From assembly GCA_964607765.1 (NCBI GenBank), contig CAZSNT010000097.1:1-38607 (forward strand): a stretch of 38,607 bases of DNA, in the 5' to 3' direction. The translations under genes were made by a program, and so were the position numbers. Source of the stretch: CAZSNT01 sp964607765 (GTDB lineage Bacteria > Verrucomicrobiota > Lentisphaeria > Oligosphaerales > JABHEG01). Under the pieces are notes generated by a model that was given only the letters and a program-made list of their open reading frames with translations, did no database searches and was not told where the DNA came from. Positions 8,833-18,024 of the stretch are shown in pieces; the first letter of the stretch is position 1; each line of letters starts with the position of its first letter.

Positions 8833-10044
8833 CTACTCGCCTGCCGCTTCGATGGCACGCCCCGCCAGCAGAATGCACGCAACTCCCACCAGAGGCGGCA
8901 GGGCGTAGACTGCGTACAGTCGTGCGTACCCCCACCGCTCCACAACGATTCCGCCCACCGCACTGCCGAGAAAGTTCGACAGCCCCAACGGCAGAGCCAT
9001 GTACAGCGCCATGGCCAACCCGCGCCGCTCGGCCCGGACCTTGCGGCGCAGGAACTCGATCGAGGCGGCGTGACACAGCCCGAAGATCAAACCGTGAAGG
9101 ACCTGCGAGACCAGAATCACGCCCAGGGGCGGAATGGTCGCGTAGAGCGCCAGTCGAATCGATATCGTCACCATTGAAATGACCAGCATGCAGCGGATTC
9201 CAAGACGCCTGATCAGCCAGCCGCCGCAGAACAGGAACGGCAACTCGGCAAGCGCGCCGAGCGCCCAGATCCAGGCGGCCTGCTCCATGCCGAGGCTGTC
9301 GCGCAGGAAATTGGTGAAGAAGAAGTAGTAGGCGCTCATGCCCAACCGATGCGTGGCCACTGCAATCATGAACACCCAGAACACGCCGTCGAAACACGTT
9401 CCACTCCCCCCTCCGTCGCATGTGTGACCCGCGCCGGCGTCGATGCGTTTGCGCTCGGGCAACAACAGAGAACTCATGAAACACAAAGCCGCTCCGACGA
9501 CCATGGTGGCCATCACCGATGACGACGAGCCCTCATCGACCAGGCCGAACGCGCGTATTCCCAACAGCGCAGCGACGAACCCGACGCTGCCCCAAACGCG
9601 CACGCGACCGTAGTCCCGGGCCGGATCGGGCAATTCTGCAGCTGCCAGCGTGTCGGTCAATGGGATTGTCGTCCGTGCCAGCAGACCCACACCGGAGATC
9701 AGGGCGGCGGCCGTGATGAAGCAAGTCGTGATGTTGAGCAGCGGCGGCAGCACTGCAAAGCCCACCACACACGCAATGAGGGCCGCCCGGCGCCCCACGC
9801 GGTCGGCCGCATAGCCGATCAGGATCGGCCCAACCGTGCCGGCCAGCCCCATGATCCCCTGCAGGTAGCCCACCTCGGCGTCAGAGAAGCCCCGGGCGCG
9901 CAGGAAAACCTGAACGTACGGCGTGATCGTCGCTATCATGACGAACAGCATGAAGTAGTGAACGGCAAACCGCGTGCCCACACGCCCCGCCGGTTGTGGC
10001 ACATCCCTCGAGGCCGTCGTGTCCGGAACACTACTCACACCCAT
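8833..10044 (-). CDS. MFS transporter (MFS_1-like / LacY-HcaT-like)
   Basis: A 403-residue major facilitator superfamily permease with about 12 membrane helices. The loop 2-3 signature is visible as GYAADRVGRRAALI, and FLRARGFSDAEVGYLQGIMG precedes it. The overall pattern resembles the sugar/aromatic acid proton symporters of the LacY/HcaT group. The substrate is unknown; divergence from a sulfatase gene and the neighbouring glycosidases point to a sugar or sugar derivative (inference). The start at 10044 was chosen because GGAG lies a few bases upstream on the minus strand; an in-frame start at 10095 lacks such a site. Confidence 0.85.
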   Translation of the reverse strand: MGVSSVPDTTASRDVPQPAGRVGTRFAVHYFMLFVMIATITPYVQVFLRARGFSDAEVGYLQGIMGLAGTVGPILIGYAADRVGRRAALIACVVGFAVLPPLLNITTCFITAAALISGVGLLARTTIPLTDTLAAAELPDPARDYGRVRVWGSVGFVAALLGIRAFGLVDEGSSSSVMATMVVGAALCFMSSLLLPERKRIDAGAGHTCDGGGSGTCFDGVFWVFMIAVATHRLGMSAYYFFFTNFLRDSLGMEQAAWIWALGALAELPFLFCGGWLIRRLGIRCMLVISMVTISIRLALYATIPPLGVILVSQVLHGLIFGLCHAASIEFLRRKVRAERRGLAMALYMALPLGLSNFLGSAVGGIVVERWGYARLYAVYALPPLVGVACILLAGRAIEAAGE

Positions 10045-10111
10045 ACGCTCCGATATTGGAAAGTGGCAATGTACCCGCTCCCCGGCCGTTCGCACGGTGT
10101 CCGGGGGTTGA

Positions 10112-10219
10112 CTGACAGGCGGCAGGAGTCACATTGGCACGATGTGCTGTCAGGCGGCTGGCTGTGCCCCGCAGGAGGGGTGTGGGCGATATCCTTTTCG
10201 CCAGCCTGTCAGGCAGCTG
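10112..10219. promoter_or_regulatory. Three imperfect direct repeats in the MFS/sulfatase divergent spacer
   Basis: The 247-bp gap between the divergent MFS and sulfatase genes carries CTGACAGGCGGC (10112), CTGTCAGGCGGC (10147) and CTGTCAGGCAGC (10206), all in the same orientation. The last one also forms a small palindrome, GCCTGTCAGGC. Repeats placed between divergent transporter and enzyme genes are a common arrangement for binding sites of a shared regulator. No regulator gene is adjacent, and I could not place -10/-35 boxes with confidence. Confidence 0.4.
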
Positions 10220-10291
10220 CTCCGGAGCGTCTGAGTAGACAACGCGCCGACGAGAGTTTCAGAACCGGAACGTTCAGCAATTGAGGAACAC

Positions 10292-11791
10292 ATGAGCTCA
10301 AGCCCGAACATCCTGATCTTCTTTGTCGACCAGCAACGTGGCGACAGCGTTCATCCCTATGCCCGCGCCATCACGCCCAATACTGACAGGTTGGCTCGGG
10401 ACGGTGTCACGTTTTCGCAGGCGTTCTGTCCGTCGCCGCACTGCAGCCCTTCACGCGCGACGTTCTGGACGGGGTTGTACCCGTCGCAGCACGGCACGTG
10501 GAACAATGTCAATGTCGGCAACGCGCTGACGCGCGGTCTCTACGACGGCGTGAGGTGCTGGACGGAGTTCGTCGATCAGGATCTGTACCGCAGACTCACC
10601 TACGGCAAGTGGCATGTCAGTGCACACCAGTCGCCGAGCGAGCGTGGGTTCGAGAACGACGTGGGATTCGGCAGGAAACTCACGGACAGGCAGGGACGGT
10701 TCTCGGCCACGGCGCCGCCGTCGACACACGAGTGGCAGAAGCACCGAGACCGGGTGCGGAACTCCAGTCCGGACCGCAAGGCGCAGCCTGGTGCAGTGGC
10801 AGGTGGCTGGATCGAGAGATCCGGCTACCGTTCATTCCATCTGTACGGGCACAACCCAGCCGCGCCTGAACCGGGCAAGATGGTTGACGCCGCCGTGGCG
10901 TTCCTGGAGGACGGTGCGCGTGATCCGGATCAGCCGTGGCTTTTGCACGTGGGGGTAGGCGCGACCCACGATCCGTACTTCGCCCCCAAGCAGTTCTACG
11001 ACCTGTACGAGGACCGGGAGATTGAGTTGCCCGCAAGCTACGAAGACCGCATGCGGGACAAGCCTGCCATGTATCGGCGGATCAGACAGCGGTTCGACCA
11101 GCTGTCGCGTGAGGAGACCCGTGAGTGCATTCGTCACTACCTGGCCACCTGCACGCTGGTGGACTACCAGTTCGGCGTAGTACTCGACGCACTCGAGCGG
11201 ACGGGCGAGGCGGACAACACGGTCGTGCTCTACATCGCCGATCACGGCGACTACATGGGCGAACACGGCTTGTGGGCCAAAGGCCTGCCCTGCTTCCGCG
11301 GCGCGTACCACGTGCCCTGCATCATGCGGTGGCCAAAAGGAATCAGGACCGCGGGGCGCGTGGTCGACGCGTTCGTTTCGCTTGCGGACTTCGCACCCAC
11401 GTTCCTGGAGATTCTGGGCGTGCCGCACAGTCAGGAGTTCGCCGGCAGGAGCCTGGTGCCGTTTCTGCAGGACGAGGCGCCGCCAGACTGGCGCAAGGCG
11501 ATGCACTTCCAGTCAAACGGCAACGAGCAGTACGGCATTCAGCGCGCCGTCATGACACGCAAGTGGAAGTTGGTCCACAACGGGTTCGACTTCGACGAGT
11601 TGTACGACCTGGAGAGCGACCCCGACGAGACAACCAACGTGTACGATCGTCCGGGAAACGCCCAGACCGTGCGGGATCTCTACGGAGAGCTGTGGCGCTT
11701 TGCGTACGAGCACGACGATGTCTATGTCAATGAGTACATCATGTGCGCTTTGGCCGACCACGGCCCGGGCGTGATCTTCGAAGACGAGTGA
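10292..11791 (+). CDS. Sulfatase (formylglycine-dependent, S1 family)
   Basis: A 499-residue type I sulfatase or related alkaline-phosphatase-superfamily hydrolase. The maturation motif CSPSR is at 51-55, so C51 is the residue converted to formylglycine by a sulfatase-modifying enzyme. Metal-site residues include D13-Q14 (IFFVDQQRGD) and D317-H318 (IADHGDYMGEHGLWAKG). No N-terminal signal peptide is visible, so it may act in the cytoplasm on imported sulfated sugars. This would fit the divergent MFS transporter (inference). The substrate is not determinable. A GAGGAAC site precedes the ATG. The gene converges with the GH3 gene, 7 bp apart. Confidence 0.92.
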   Translation: MSSSPNILIFFVDQQRGDSVHPYARAITPNTDRLARDGVTFSQAFCPSPHCSPSRATFWTGLYPSQHGTWNNVNVGNALTRGLYDGVRCWTEFVDQDLYRRLTYGKWHVSAHQSPSERGFENDVGFGRKLTDRQGRFSATAPPSTHEWQKHRDRVRNSSPDRKAQPGAVAGGWIERSGYRSFHLYGHNPAAPEPGKMVDAAVAFLEDGARDPDQPWLLHVGVGATHDPYFAPKQFYDLYEDREIELPASYEDRMRDKPAMYRRIRQRFDQLSREETRECIRHYLATCTLVDYQFGVVLDALERTGEADNTVVLYIADHGDYMGEHGLWAKGLPCFRGAYHVPCIMRWPKGIRTAGRVVDAFVSLADFAPTFLEILGVPHSQEFAGRSLVPFLQDEAPPDWRKAMHFQSNGNEQYGIQRAVMTRKWKLVHNGFDFDELYDLESDPDETTNVYDRPGNAQTVRDLYGELWRFAYEHDDVYVNEYIMCALADHGPGVIFEDE

Positions 11792-11798
11792 GGCCGTC

Positions 11799-13934
11799 CT
11801 ACTCGCTCACGGCGATGGTTGTCTCGACAGCTTCGGACCGAGGCTCATCAGGCTGGCCGCCGCCTACGCAGATCCGGAACTCGCCCGGCTCGAGGAACGG
11901 CCGACCCTCGTCATCAAAGCAGACGAGTTGCCGCGGCTGTAATTCGAACGTGACCGTGCGCGTGCGGCCCCGTTCCAGGTGGATGCGCCGGAACCCTTCC
12001 AGGTGATGCCGGGGGACGGGAACGGACGCCTCGACATCGCTCACGTAAAGCTGCACCACCTCATCGCCATCACGGTCGCCCGTGTTCGTGACGTCGACCG
12101 ACACCGCGATCGTGCTCCCGCTCTCCAGAGCCCCGACGCTGAGTTCCGTATCGGGGATCTGCAGGTTGCTGTAGGCGAACGTCGTATAGCTGAGCCCGAA
12201 CCCAAATCGGTAGAGCGGCTCCTTTGCCATGAACCGGTATGTGCGCCCGGCCATGTTGTAGTCGGTGAACTCCGGAAGCTGATCCATGGATTTGACGAAA
12301 GTGACCGGCAACCGGCCGGCCGGGCTGTAGTCGCCGAACAACACATCTGCAATTGCGGCTCCGCCCTGTTCCCCGGGATACCAGGCGAAAACGACTGCGT
12401 CCGCGTACGGAACGACCTCGGACAAGTCGACGGCGCTGCCGCTGAGAAGTACGACCACGAGCGGCCTGCCCTTGTCGTGCAGGAACTGCAGCAGCTCGAG
12501 CTGACGTCCGGGCAGCCCGATGCGCGTGCGGTCGCCACCGCCGTCGCCGCCGGCAGCCCCTTCCTCGCCCTCCAGCTCAGTGGTGTTGCCCAATACTGCA
12601 ATGACAGCATCCGTATCTTCTTGGATGCGCCATCCCAGTTCGCCGCTCTGGATCGGTTCGTCGCGGTACAGATCACAGCCTTTGCTATAGTCTATCTGCG
12701 AGCCTACGGACAGCTTTGCCAGAATCCCGTCGAACGGCGTCACGGCTTGGGGCGAGAAGCCGTTGTAGTTCGCGTAGAGCGCCACAACACTGTCTGCGTT
12801 CGGTCCCACGACCATGACACTGTTGAGGTCTTTCCGAAGCGGCAGCAGGCCACTGTTCTTGACCAACACAATTGACTCACGCGCCATGCGCAGCGCCAGG
12901 TCCACATGCGCCTGGGAACGGACGACCTCGACCGGGATGCTCGCATACGGGACGCTCTCTTCGGGGTCGAACATGCCCAATTTCATCCGGGCAGTGAACA
13001 GCCGTTTCACGGACACATCGATTTCGGGCTCGGAGATCAAGCCCTGTTTTGCGGCACCGAGCAGCGATGGATACATGTCGCCGCAGTTCAGGTCGCAGCC
13101 GTTCTTCACTGCCATGGCCGCCGACTCTTCCGGTGTCGATGTGATACCGTGGTGCTCATGGAAGTCGCGAATGGCCCAGCAGTCCGACACCACGTAGCCC
13201 CGGAAGCCCCACTCCTCACGCAGGATTCGCTGCAGCAGCGTTGGGCTCCCGCAGCAGGGCTCGCCCAGCGTGCGGTTGTAGGCGCCCATCACTGACCAGG
13301 CGCCCGCCTCTTCGATGCACGCCCTGAAATGCGGCAGATAGGTCTCGTGCAGATCGCGCTGGCTCACGCACGCATCGAACTCGTGCCGCTGACTCTCGGG
13401 GCCGCTGTGCACGGCGTAGTGCTTGGGTGTGGCCACCAGTTTCAGGTAGTCCGGGTCATCCCCTTGCATCCCCTTGCAGAACGCCACCCCCATGCGCGCG
13501 GTCAGGTGCGGGTCCTCGCCGTAGGTCTCCTGTCCTCTGCCCCAACGCGGGTCGCGGAAAATGTTGATGTTAGGTGTCCAGTAGGTGAGGCCGAAGTAGA
13601 TGCCGCGGTTGCCCTGTCGCAGCGCCTGGTGATGTTTGGCGCGCGCTTCATCGGAGATTGCCGTCGCCACGGCGTGCATGAGTTCCGGGTTGAACGAGGC
13701 GGCCATGCCGATCGCCTGCGGGAATACCGTTGCCTGGCCGGCTCTGGCGACCCCGTGCAGACACTCGTTCCACCAGTTGTAGGCCGGTACGCCGAGGCGT
13801 GGGATGGGTGGTGCACTGTGCAGCATCTGCGCGATCTTCTCGCGCAACGTCATCGCGCCGACCAAAGCGTCCACGCGCTCTTGAAGTGGGAGGTCCGAGT
13901 CATACCACGGGTGGTCTGTGTTCATTTCGGGCAT
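11799..13934 (-). CDS. Glycoside hydrolase family 3 (beta-xylosidase/beta-glucosidase type)
   Basis: A 711-residue GH3 enzyme with the usual order: catalytic barrel, alpha/beta sandwich and a C-terminal fibronectin-III-like domain. The WWNECLHGVARAG motif near residue 55 and NINIFRDPRWGRGQETYGED resemble the xylosidase branch. The nucleophile is D251 in GYVVSDCWAI. KHYAVHSGPESQRHEFDA lies upstream of it. The C-terminal part includes SGSAVDLSEV, WYPGEQGG and FGFGLSYTTF. No signal peptide is seen, so it likely acts on imported oligosaccharides. The start at 13934 was selected because AAGGAG lies about 10 nt upstream; a longer frame to 13997 and the internal ATG at 13925 lack good sites. It is divergent from the oxidoreductase gene. 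Confidence 0.93.
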   Translation of the reverse strand: MPEMNTDHPWYDSDLPLQERVDALVGAMTLREKIAQMLHSAPPIPRLGVPAYNWWNECLHGVARAGQATVFPQAIGMAASFNPELMHAVATAISDEARAKHHQALRQGNRGIYFGLTYWTPNINIFRDPRWGRGQETYGEDPHLTARMGVAFCKGMQGDDPDYLKLVATPKHYAVHSGPESQRHEFDACVSQRDLHETYLPHFRACIEEAGAWSVMGAYNRTLGEPCCGSPTLLQRILREEWGFRGYVVSDCWAIRDFHEHHGITSTPEESAAMAVKNGCDLNCGDMYPSLLGAAKQGLISEPEIDVSVKRLFTARMKLGMFDPEESVPYASIPVEVVRSQAHVDLALRMARESIVLVKNSGLLPLRKDLNSVMVVGPNADSVVALYANYNGFSPQAVTPFDGILAKLSVGSQIDYSKGCDLYRDEPIQSGELGWRIQEDTDAVIAVLGNTTELEGEEGAAGGDGGGDRTRIGLPGRQLELLQFLHDKGRPLVVVLLSGSAVDLSEVVPYADAVVFAWYPGEQGGAAIADVLFGDYSPAGRLPVTFVKSMDQLPEFTDYNMAGRTYRFMAKEPLYRFGFGLSYTTFAYSNLQIPDTELSVGALESGSTIAVSVDVTNTGDRDGDEVVQLYVSDVEASVPVPRHHLEGFRRIHLERGRTRTVTFELQPRQLVCFDDEGRPFLEPGEFRICVGGGQPDEPRSEAVETTIAVSE

Positions 13935-14175
13935 GCGGTCAGTGCTCCTTGTCTCTCTGGGTGCAGTCGGTAAACGTACCCCCTGAAAAGGCGTCACTTA
14001 AGTCGTTCCGGTCACAATTCTGTGGACTTCCCCCCAACGCCTTCCGTGCTCTGGCCCGGACTCTGCCGCATCCGGCTGGTCTTCGGCCGTCGTGGGTGTA
14101 GACTACGTTGCGTTTGCTGCAGTGTGTCCGGAAAACGGGCCATCACAGACTGGTGTTCACGGGTTGGAGGAGCAG

Positions 14176-15237
14176 ATGAGCGACAAGATCAGGATCGGCA
14201 TAGTTGGCGTAGGCACCATCGGTTCCGTGCATGCGGATGCGTATGCGAAAGTCGGACGTGCAGAGGTCATTGCGCTCTGCGACATCCTGCCGGATCGTTT
14301 GCAGGAGAAGGGCGCCCGCCACGGCGTGGACACGCTCTACACCGATTACAAGGAGCTTCTTGCCAGCAGCGATGTGGATGCTGTGAGCGTCTGTGTGCCG
14401 AACAACGTCCACGCTGAGATCGCCATTGCCGCACTGGACGCGGGCAAGCACGTGTTGCTGGAGAAGCCCATGGCGATGAGTGCTCAGGAAGGACAGTCGA
14501 TCTGCGATGCCCGGGACCGTGCCGGGAAGGTGCTGCAGATGGGCATGGTGATGCGCCAGAGCGCGGATGCGCAGTTCATCAAGGAGATCGTGGACAGCGG
14601 CCAGCTCGGCGACATCTACCAGATCCGCGTCATCCTGCGTCGGCGCCGCGGCATTCCCGGCATGGGCGGCTGGTTCACGACCAAGGCGCAGTCGGGCGGC
14701 GGCGGCCTGATCGACATCGGCGTGCACTTTTTTGACCTGGCCATGTGGCTCTCGGGATGCTGGAACCCGACCCGAGTGAGCGCCAAGACGTACGCCAAGT
14801 TCGGATCGCCGATGGAGGGCTACCACTACACCAGCATGTGGGCCGGGCCGCCCGACTACGACGGCACGTTCGACGTCGACGACTACGCCTGCGGCTTCGT
14901 GCGTTTCGGCACGGAGACCACCATGAACTTCGAAGTCTGCTGGGCAGCGAACAGCGAGCCGCAGCAGTTCCTCGAAATCCTCGGCGACAAGGGCGGCATC
15001 CGCATGGGCAGCGGACAGCCAATCCTGCTGACGGAAGTGGGGGATCGCATCGCGGACGTCAAGCTCGAGTACAACAACAAGCGTGACAACTTTGCCGAAG
15101 AGATGCGCACGTTCATCGCGGCGATCAGAGACGGCGCCCCGCCGGCCGCCACCGGTGAGCAAGGCGTCATCAACATGAAACTCATCGACGCGATCTACCA
15201 GTCCAGCGATATGAACGCGGAAGTGGCGGTTGGTTGA
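14176..15237 (+). CDS. Gfo/Idh/MocA family NAD(P)-dependent oxidoreductase
   Basis: A 353-residue sugar or cyclitol dehydrogenase-like protein. The N-terminal Rossmann fold shows GIVGVGTIGSVHADAY (about 7-22) and the conserved LLEKPMAM with catalytic-site K97. The C-terminal half has the usual alpha/beta domain with GGGGLIDIGVHFFDLAMWL, where the histidine is part of the active-site motif. These enzymes oxidise or reduce sugar hydroxyls, often in glycan catabolism, which suits the adjacent GH3 and sulfatase genes. The start at 14176 has a textbook GGAGGAG site; an upstream in-frame start at 14092 has none. The next gene begins 34 bp after its stop. Confidence 0.9.
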   Translation: MSDKIRIGIVGVGTIGSVHADAYAKVGRAEVIALCDILPDRLQEKGARHGVDTLYTDYKELLASSDVDAVSVCVPNNVHAEIAIAALDAGKHVLLEKPMAMSAQEGQSICDARDRAGKVLQMGMVMRQSADAQFIKEIVDSGQLGDIYQIRVILRRRRGIPGMGGWFTTKAQSGGGGLIDIGVHFFDLAMWLSGCWNPTRVSAKTYAKFGSPMEGYHYTSMWAGPPDYDGTFDVDDYACGFVRFGTETTMNFEVCWAANSEPQQFLEILGDKGGIRMGSGQPILLTEVGDRIADVKLEYNNKRDNFAEEMRTFIAAIRDGAPPAATGEQGVINMKLIDAIYQSSDMNAEVAVG

Positions 15238-15271
15238 CCGGAGCGCACGCCGTCTTCCAAGCCCCGGACTC

Positions 15272-16600
15272 ATGCCTGAGAAGAACACAGATCTGGTCAT
15301 TGTCGGCGGCGGTGCGGCGGGACTGATGGCCGGGATCAGTGCGGCCGAGCTGGGGGTCAGTGCGCTGTTGCTGGAGCGCAAGCATCGTCCGGGCCGCAAG
15401 CTCCTGCTGTGCGGCAACAACCGCTGCAACGTGACGCACTCGGCCGCCGTCCCTGAACTGCTGACGGCATACGGTGGCGGGGTCGCCGAGTTTCTTGCCC
15501 CCGCGCTCCGGGCGTTTCCGCCTGAGGCGTTGCGTGCGTGGTTCAACGATCGCCGCCTGCCCACTGTGGCGCACAAGGACGGCCGTGTGTTTCCGCGTTC
15601 GGAGAAAGCGGACGACGTTCTGCACGTGTTCACCGACGCGCTGCGGGCGGGCGGTGTCCCGCTTACGACCAACTGCCCCGTGCAGTCTCTGACAGAGCAG
15701 GGCGGGCTCTTCCGAGTCACCTGCGCCCGGATGGAGGTCCGGGCGCCGCACGTGCTGCTGACCACGGGCGGGGTCAGTTACCCCAAGACAGGCTCTGTGG
15801 GGGACGGACAGAAGTTTGCCAAGTCCCTCGGCCACCGCCTCGTTCCCTACCGTCCGGGGTTGGTGGGGTTCGAGCTTGCCGAGACGTGGCTGGGACGGTA
15901 CGCTGAGACGGCTTTCCCAGGCGCGTTGCTGCGGCTTGTGTGCGGCGGGCGCACCGTGGCCAGCACGAGTGGCGAGATCCTGCTCACCCGCTGGGGTGCC
16001 CGTGGTCCATCGATGGTGGATGCGAGCCGGATTGTGGCACGTGAGGGGCTGCGCGACTATGTGTTCCGGGTCGACCTGGCTCCGCAGTGGTCCGCGTCAG
16101 AATTGGCGTCGCGTCTGGCGTCGTGGTCGGCGCGCGGCTCGGGCGGCCTGGGCGTTGCGCTCGAGCGCGCGGGCATTCCTTCCCGTATCAGGAGCGAGTT
16201 CAGTCGCCGCGTTCTCGGGCTCGACATGGGCAGGGGAGGCGGGCGCCTGCCGGCGGCGGAGTGTTCGCGTATCGCTGCCGCAGTGAAGGACTGGGAACTG
16301 CATCCGCGTCGCGCCCGGCCGCTGAAGGAAGCGATGGTGACGATGGGTGGGGTCTCGCTTGCAGAGGTCGACAGTGAGACGATGCAGTCGCGGCTGTGTC
16401 CGGGGCTGTGGTTTGCGGGGGAGGTTCTGGACGTGGACGGTCCGACCGGCGGCTACAACCTGCAAGCCGCGTTCGCAACAGCGCGCCTGGCGGCGTCCTC
16501 GATTGCGCGGCTGCTGCCGTCGCGCGAACGCGAGACTCGACGGGCACCCGTTCGGCGTCGGGGCCGCGGCGGCGGCCGCCGGCGGCAGGGGAGGGAGTGA
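15272..16600 (+). CDS. BaiN/YhiN-like (HI0933) FAD-dependent flavoprotein
   Basis: A 442-residue member of the HI0933/BaiN/aminoacetone-oxidase-like flavoprotein family. The N-terminal dinucleotide-binding motif VGGGAAGLMAGISAAELG is followed by the family signature GRKLLLCGNNRCNVT, with TTGGVSYPKTGSVGDG in the middle and GLWFAGEVLDVDGPTGGYNLQ near the C-terminus. The physiological substrate of this family is unsettled. The extreme C-terminus carries an unusual Arg/Gly-rich tail (about the last 25 residues). The ATG at 15272 has no good ribosome-binding site; a TTG at 15230 overlapping the previous stop is an alternative. The gene is separated from queH by 4 bp. Confidence 0.88.
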   Translation: MPEKNTDLVIVGGGAAGLMAGISAAELGVSALLLERKHRPGRKLLLCGNNRCNVTHSAAVPELLTAYGGGVAEFLAPALRAFPPEALRAWFNDRRLPTVAHKDGRVFPRSEKADDVLHVFTDALRAGGVPLTTNCPVQSLTEQGGLFRVTCARMEVRAPHVLLTTGGVSYPKTGSVGDGQKFAKSLGHRLVPYRPGLVGFELAETWLGRYAETAFPGALLRLVCGGRTVASTSGEILLTRWGARGPSMVDASRIVAREGLRDYVFRVDLAPQWSASELASRLASWSARGSGGLGVALERAGIPSRIRSEFSRRVLGLDMGRGGGRLPAAECSRIAAAVKDWELHPRRARPLKEAMVTMGGVSLAEVDSETMQSRLCPGLWFAGEVLDVDGPTGGYNLQAAFATARLAASSIARLLPSRERETRRAPVRRRGRGGGRRRQGRE

Positions 16601-16604
16601 CTGA

Positions 16605-17162
16605 ATGACTGTCTCAGGCGATGCGGAACGACCAGGGCAGGCGCCGCGGGCTCGTGCGCTGTTGCATGTGTGTTGCGCGCCGTGTGCGACGCATCCCGTG
16701 CAGGTGCTGGCGCCGGACTACGACGTAACGCTGTTCTATTCGAACAGCAACATTGCGCCTGCGGCGGAGTACGAGAAACGGCTCGAACAGGTCCGGGTAG
16801 TGGCGCGTGCTTCTGACGTGCCCCTGATCGAGGACGATTACGACCACGACGAGTGGTTGGCGGCAGTGCGCGGGCTGGAGCAGGAGCCGGAACGCGGTCG
16901 GCGGTGCCTGGCGTGTTTCGCGTTCAGTCTGGGCCGCACGGCAGCGTATGCCCAGGCCCGCGGCTACGACGGCTTCACCACCACGCTGACCCTGAGTCCG
17001 CACAAGCGTTCGAAGGACATATTCGCGATCGGCAGTGCTTTGGGGCCGTTTATCGCGGTTGACTTCAAAAAGAAGGATGGCTTCAACAAGAGCTTGGAGC
17101 TGAGCTGTCGATACGGTCTGTACCGACAGGATTACTGTGGCTGTGAATTCAGTCGGCGCTGA
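16605..17162 (+). CDS. queH: Epoxyqueuosine reductase QueH
   Basis: Catalyses the last step of queuosine biosynthesis, reduction of epoxyqueuosine in tRNA, as the QueH (formerly DUF208) alternative to QueG. The 185-residue protein has the family cysteines: HVCCAPC (C23, C24, C27), RRCLACF in the middle, and YRQDYCGCEFSRR at the C-terminus; SPHKRSKDIFAIG is also conserved. QueH binds an iron-sulfur cluster and a second metal through these cysteines. The ATG at 16605 follows a GGGAGGGAG site at the end of the flavoprotein gene, so the two are probably co-transcribed. Confidence 0.94.
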   Translation: MTVSGDAERPGQAPRARALLHVCCAPCATHPVQVLAPDYDVTLFYSNSNIAPAAEYEKRLEQVRVVARASDVPLIEDDYDHDEWLAAVRGLEQEPERGRRCLACFAFSLGRTAAYAQARGYDGFTTTLTLSPHKRSKDIFAIGSALGPFIAVDFKKKDGFNKSLELSCRYGLYRQDYCGCEFSRR

Positions 17163-17186
17163 AACAGGCGTGTTGGGCGTTTGGCT

Positions 17187-17214
17187 TTCGTCCGCCGTGC
17201 GTTTGGGCTATAGT
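17187..17214 (+). promoter_or_regulatory. Possible promoter for hisB
   Basis: A good -10 candidate TATAGT lies at 17209-17214 in the 159-bp gap between queH and hisB, about 100 bp upstream of hisB. The best-spaced -35 is TTTCGT at 17187-17192 (16-bp spacer), which is a poor match. I rate the -10 higher than the -35. Confidence 0.3.
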
Positions 17215-17321
17215 ACGTGCTGCAATGCGGGGCATCGGCCGGGCCGGGTACATCCGGCAAGGCCGGGACCGTCGCCTACGTGTGGTGTTACTGGGTTTGC
17301 TCTGGCTAAGGAGACGCTGTC

Positions 17322-17912
17322 ATGGAGCGTCAAGCGCACATCGAGCGCAAGACGAGCGAAACGGACATATCGCTGTCGTTCTGCGTGGACGGCGGCGATG
17401 CGTGTTCTATTTCGAGCGGTCTGCCGTTCATGGACCACATGCTGACCGCGTGGTCGCGCCACGGCCGTTTCGGGCTGACTCTGGATGCCACGGGCGATCT
17501 GGAGGTGGACGCGCACCACACGATGGAGGACATCGGTCTCGTTTTGGGGCAGGCCATCCGGGAGGCGCTGGGGGACAAGCGCGGGATTGTCCGTTTCGGC
17601 AGCGCTTTTGTGCCCATGGACGAAGCCCTTGCGCGGGTGGTGATCGATCTGTCCGGCCGGCCGCACCTCAGCTACCGCGTGCAGACTCCGAGTGCTGAGG
17701 TGGGCGGGATCGGTGTTCGTCTGTTCCGCGAGTTTTTTCAGGCGTTGGTCAACACCAGCGCGATGACGCTTCACGTTGATCTCCTCACCGGCGAGGAGTC
17801 GCACCACATTGTCGAGGCCATTTTTAAGGCGTTTGGGAGGGCACTGGATCAGGCGACGAGCCTTGATCCGTGCTGTACCGACGTGCCCTCGACGAAGGGT
17901 GTGCTGGAGTAG
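17322..17912 (+). CDS. hisB: Imidazoleglycerol-phosphate dehydratase
   Basis: Dehydrates imidazole glycerol phosphate in histidine biosynthesis. The 196-residue monofunctional form (no fused histidinol phosphatase) has both metal-binding His-His motifs, DAHHTMEDIG and ESHHIVEAIFKAFGRAL, plus GLPFMDHMLTAWSRHG and RFGSAFVPMDEALARV. An AAGGAG site lies about 10 nt upstream of the ATG. It stands alone, away from other his genes, between queH and thrS. Confidence 0.96.
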   Translation: MERQAHIERKTSETDISLSFCVDGGDACSISSGLPFMDHMLTAWSRHGRFGLTLDATGDLEVDAHHTMEDIGLVLGQAIREALGDKRGIVRFGSAFVPMDEALARVVIDLSGRPHLSYRVQTPSAEVGGIGVRLFREFFQALVNTSAMTLHVDLLTGEESHHIVEAIFKAFGRALDQATSLDPCCTDVPSTKGVLE

Positions 17913-17932
17913 GTTGCCAGCGCTCGAGGCCG

Positions 17933-17951
17933 TGTCCACGCGCGGTGGACA
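17933..17951 (+). other. 7-bp hairpin in the thrS leader
   Basis: TGTCCAC (17933-17939) and GTGGACA (17945-17951) form a perfect 7-bp stem with a 5-nt loop, 21 bp after the hisB stop and about 75 bp upstream of thrS. No T-tract follows. It could be a transcript end or part of a leader structure; I see no T-box consensus around it. Confidence 0.3.
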
Positions 17952-18024
17952 GGCGGTGCGCGATCGGTTCCGGGCGACCGTTCCAGGCCTGCTTTATCTG
18001 ACCAGTATCGAGGATTGTTTGATC

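Noticed and set aside
17776..18024. 83-residue N-terminal extension of thrS as a hidden TGS domain
   Set aside because: The extension overlaps hisB, is Arg-rich and shows no TGS-like pattern; it is an open frame by composition.
17913..18024. T-box riboswitch upstream of thrS
   Set aside because: Only a 7-bp hairpin without T-tract is visible, and I could not find the T-box core sequence or a terminator/antiterminator pair.
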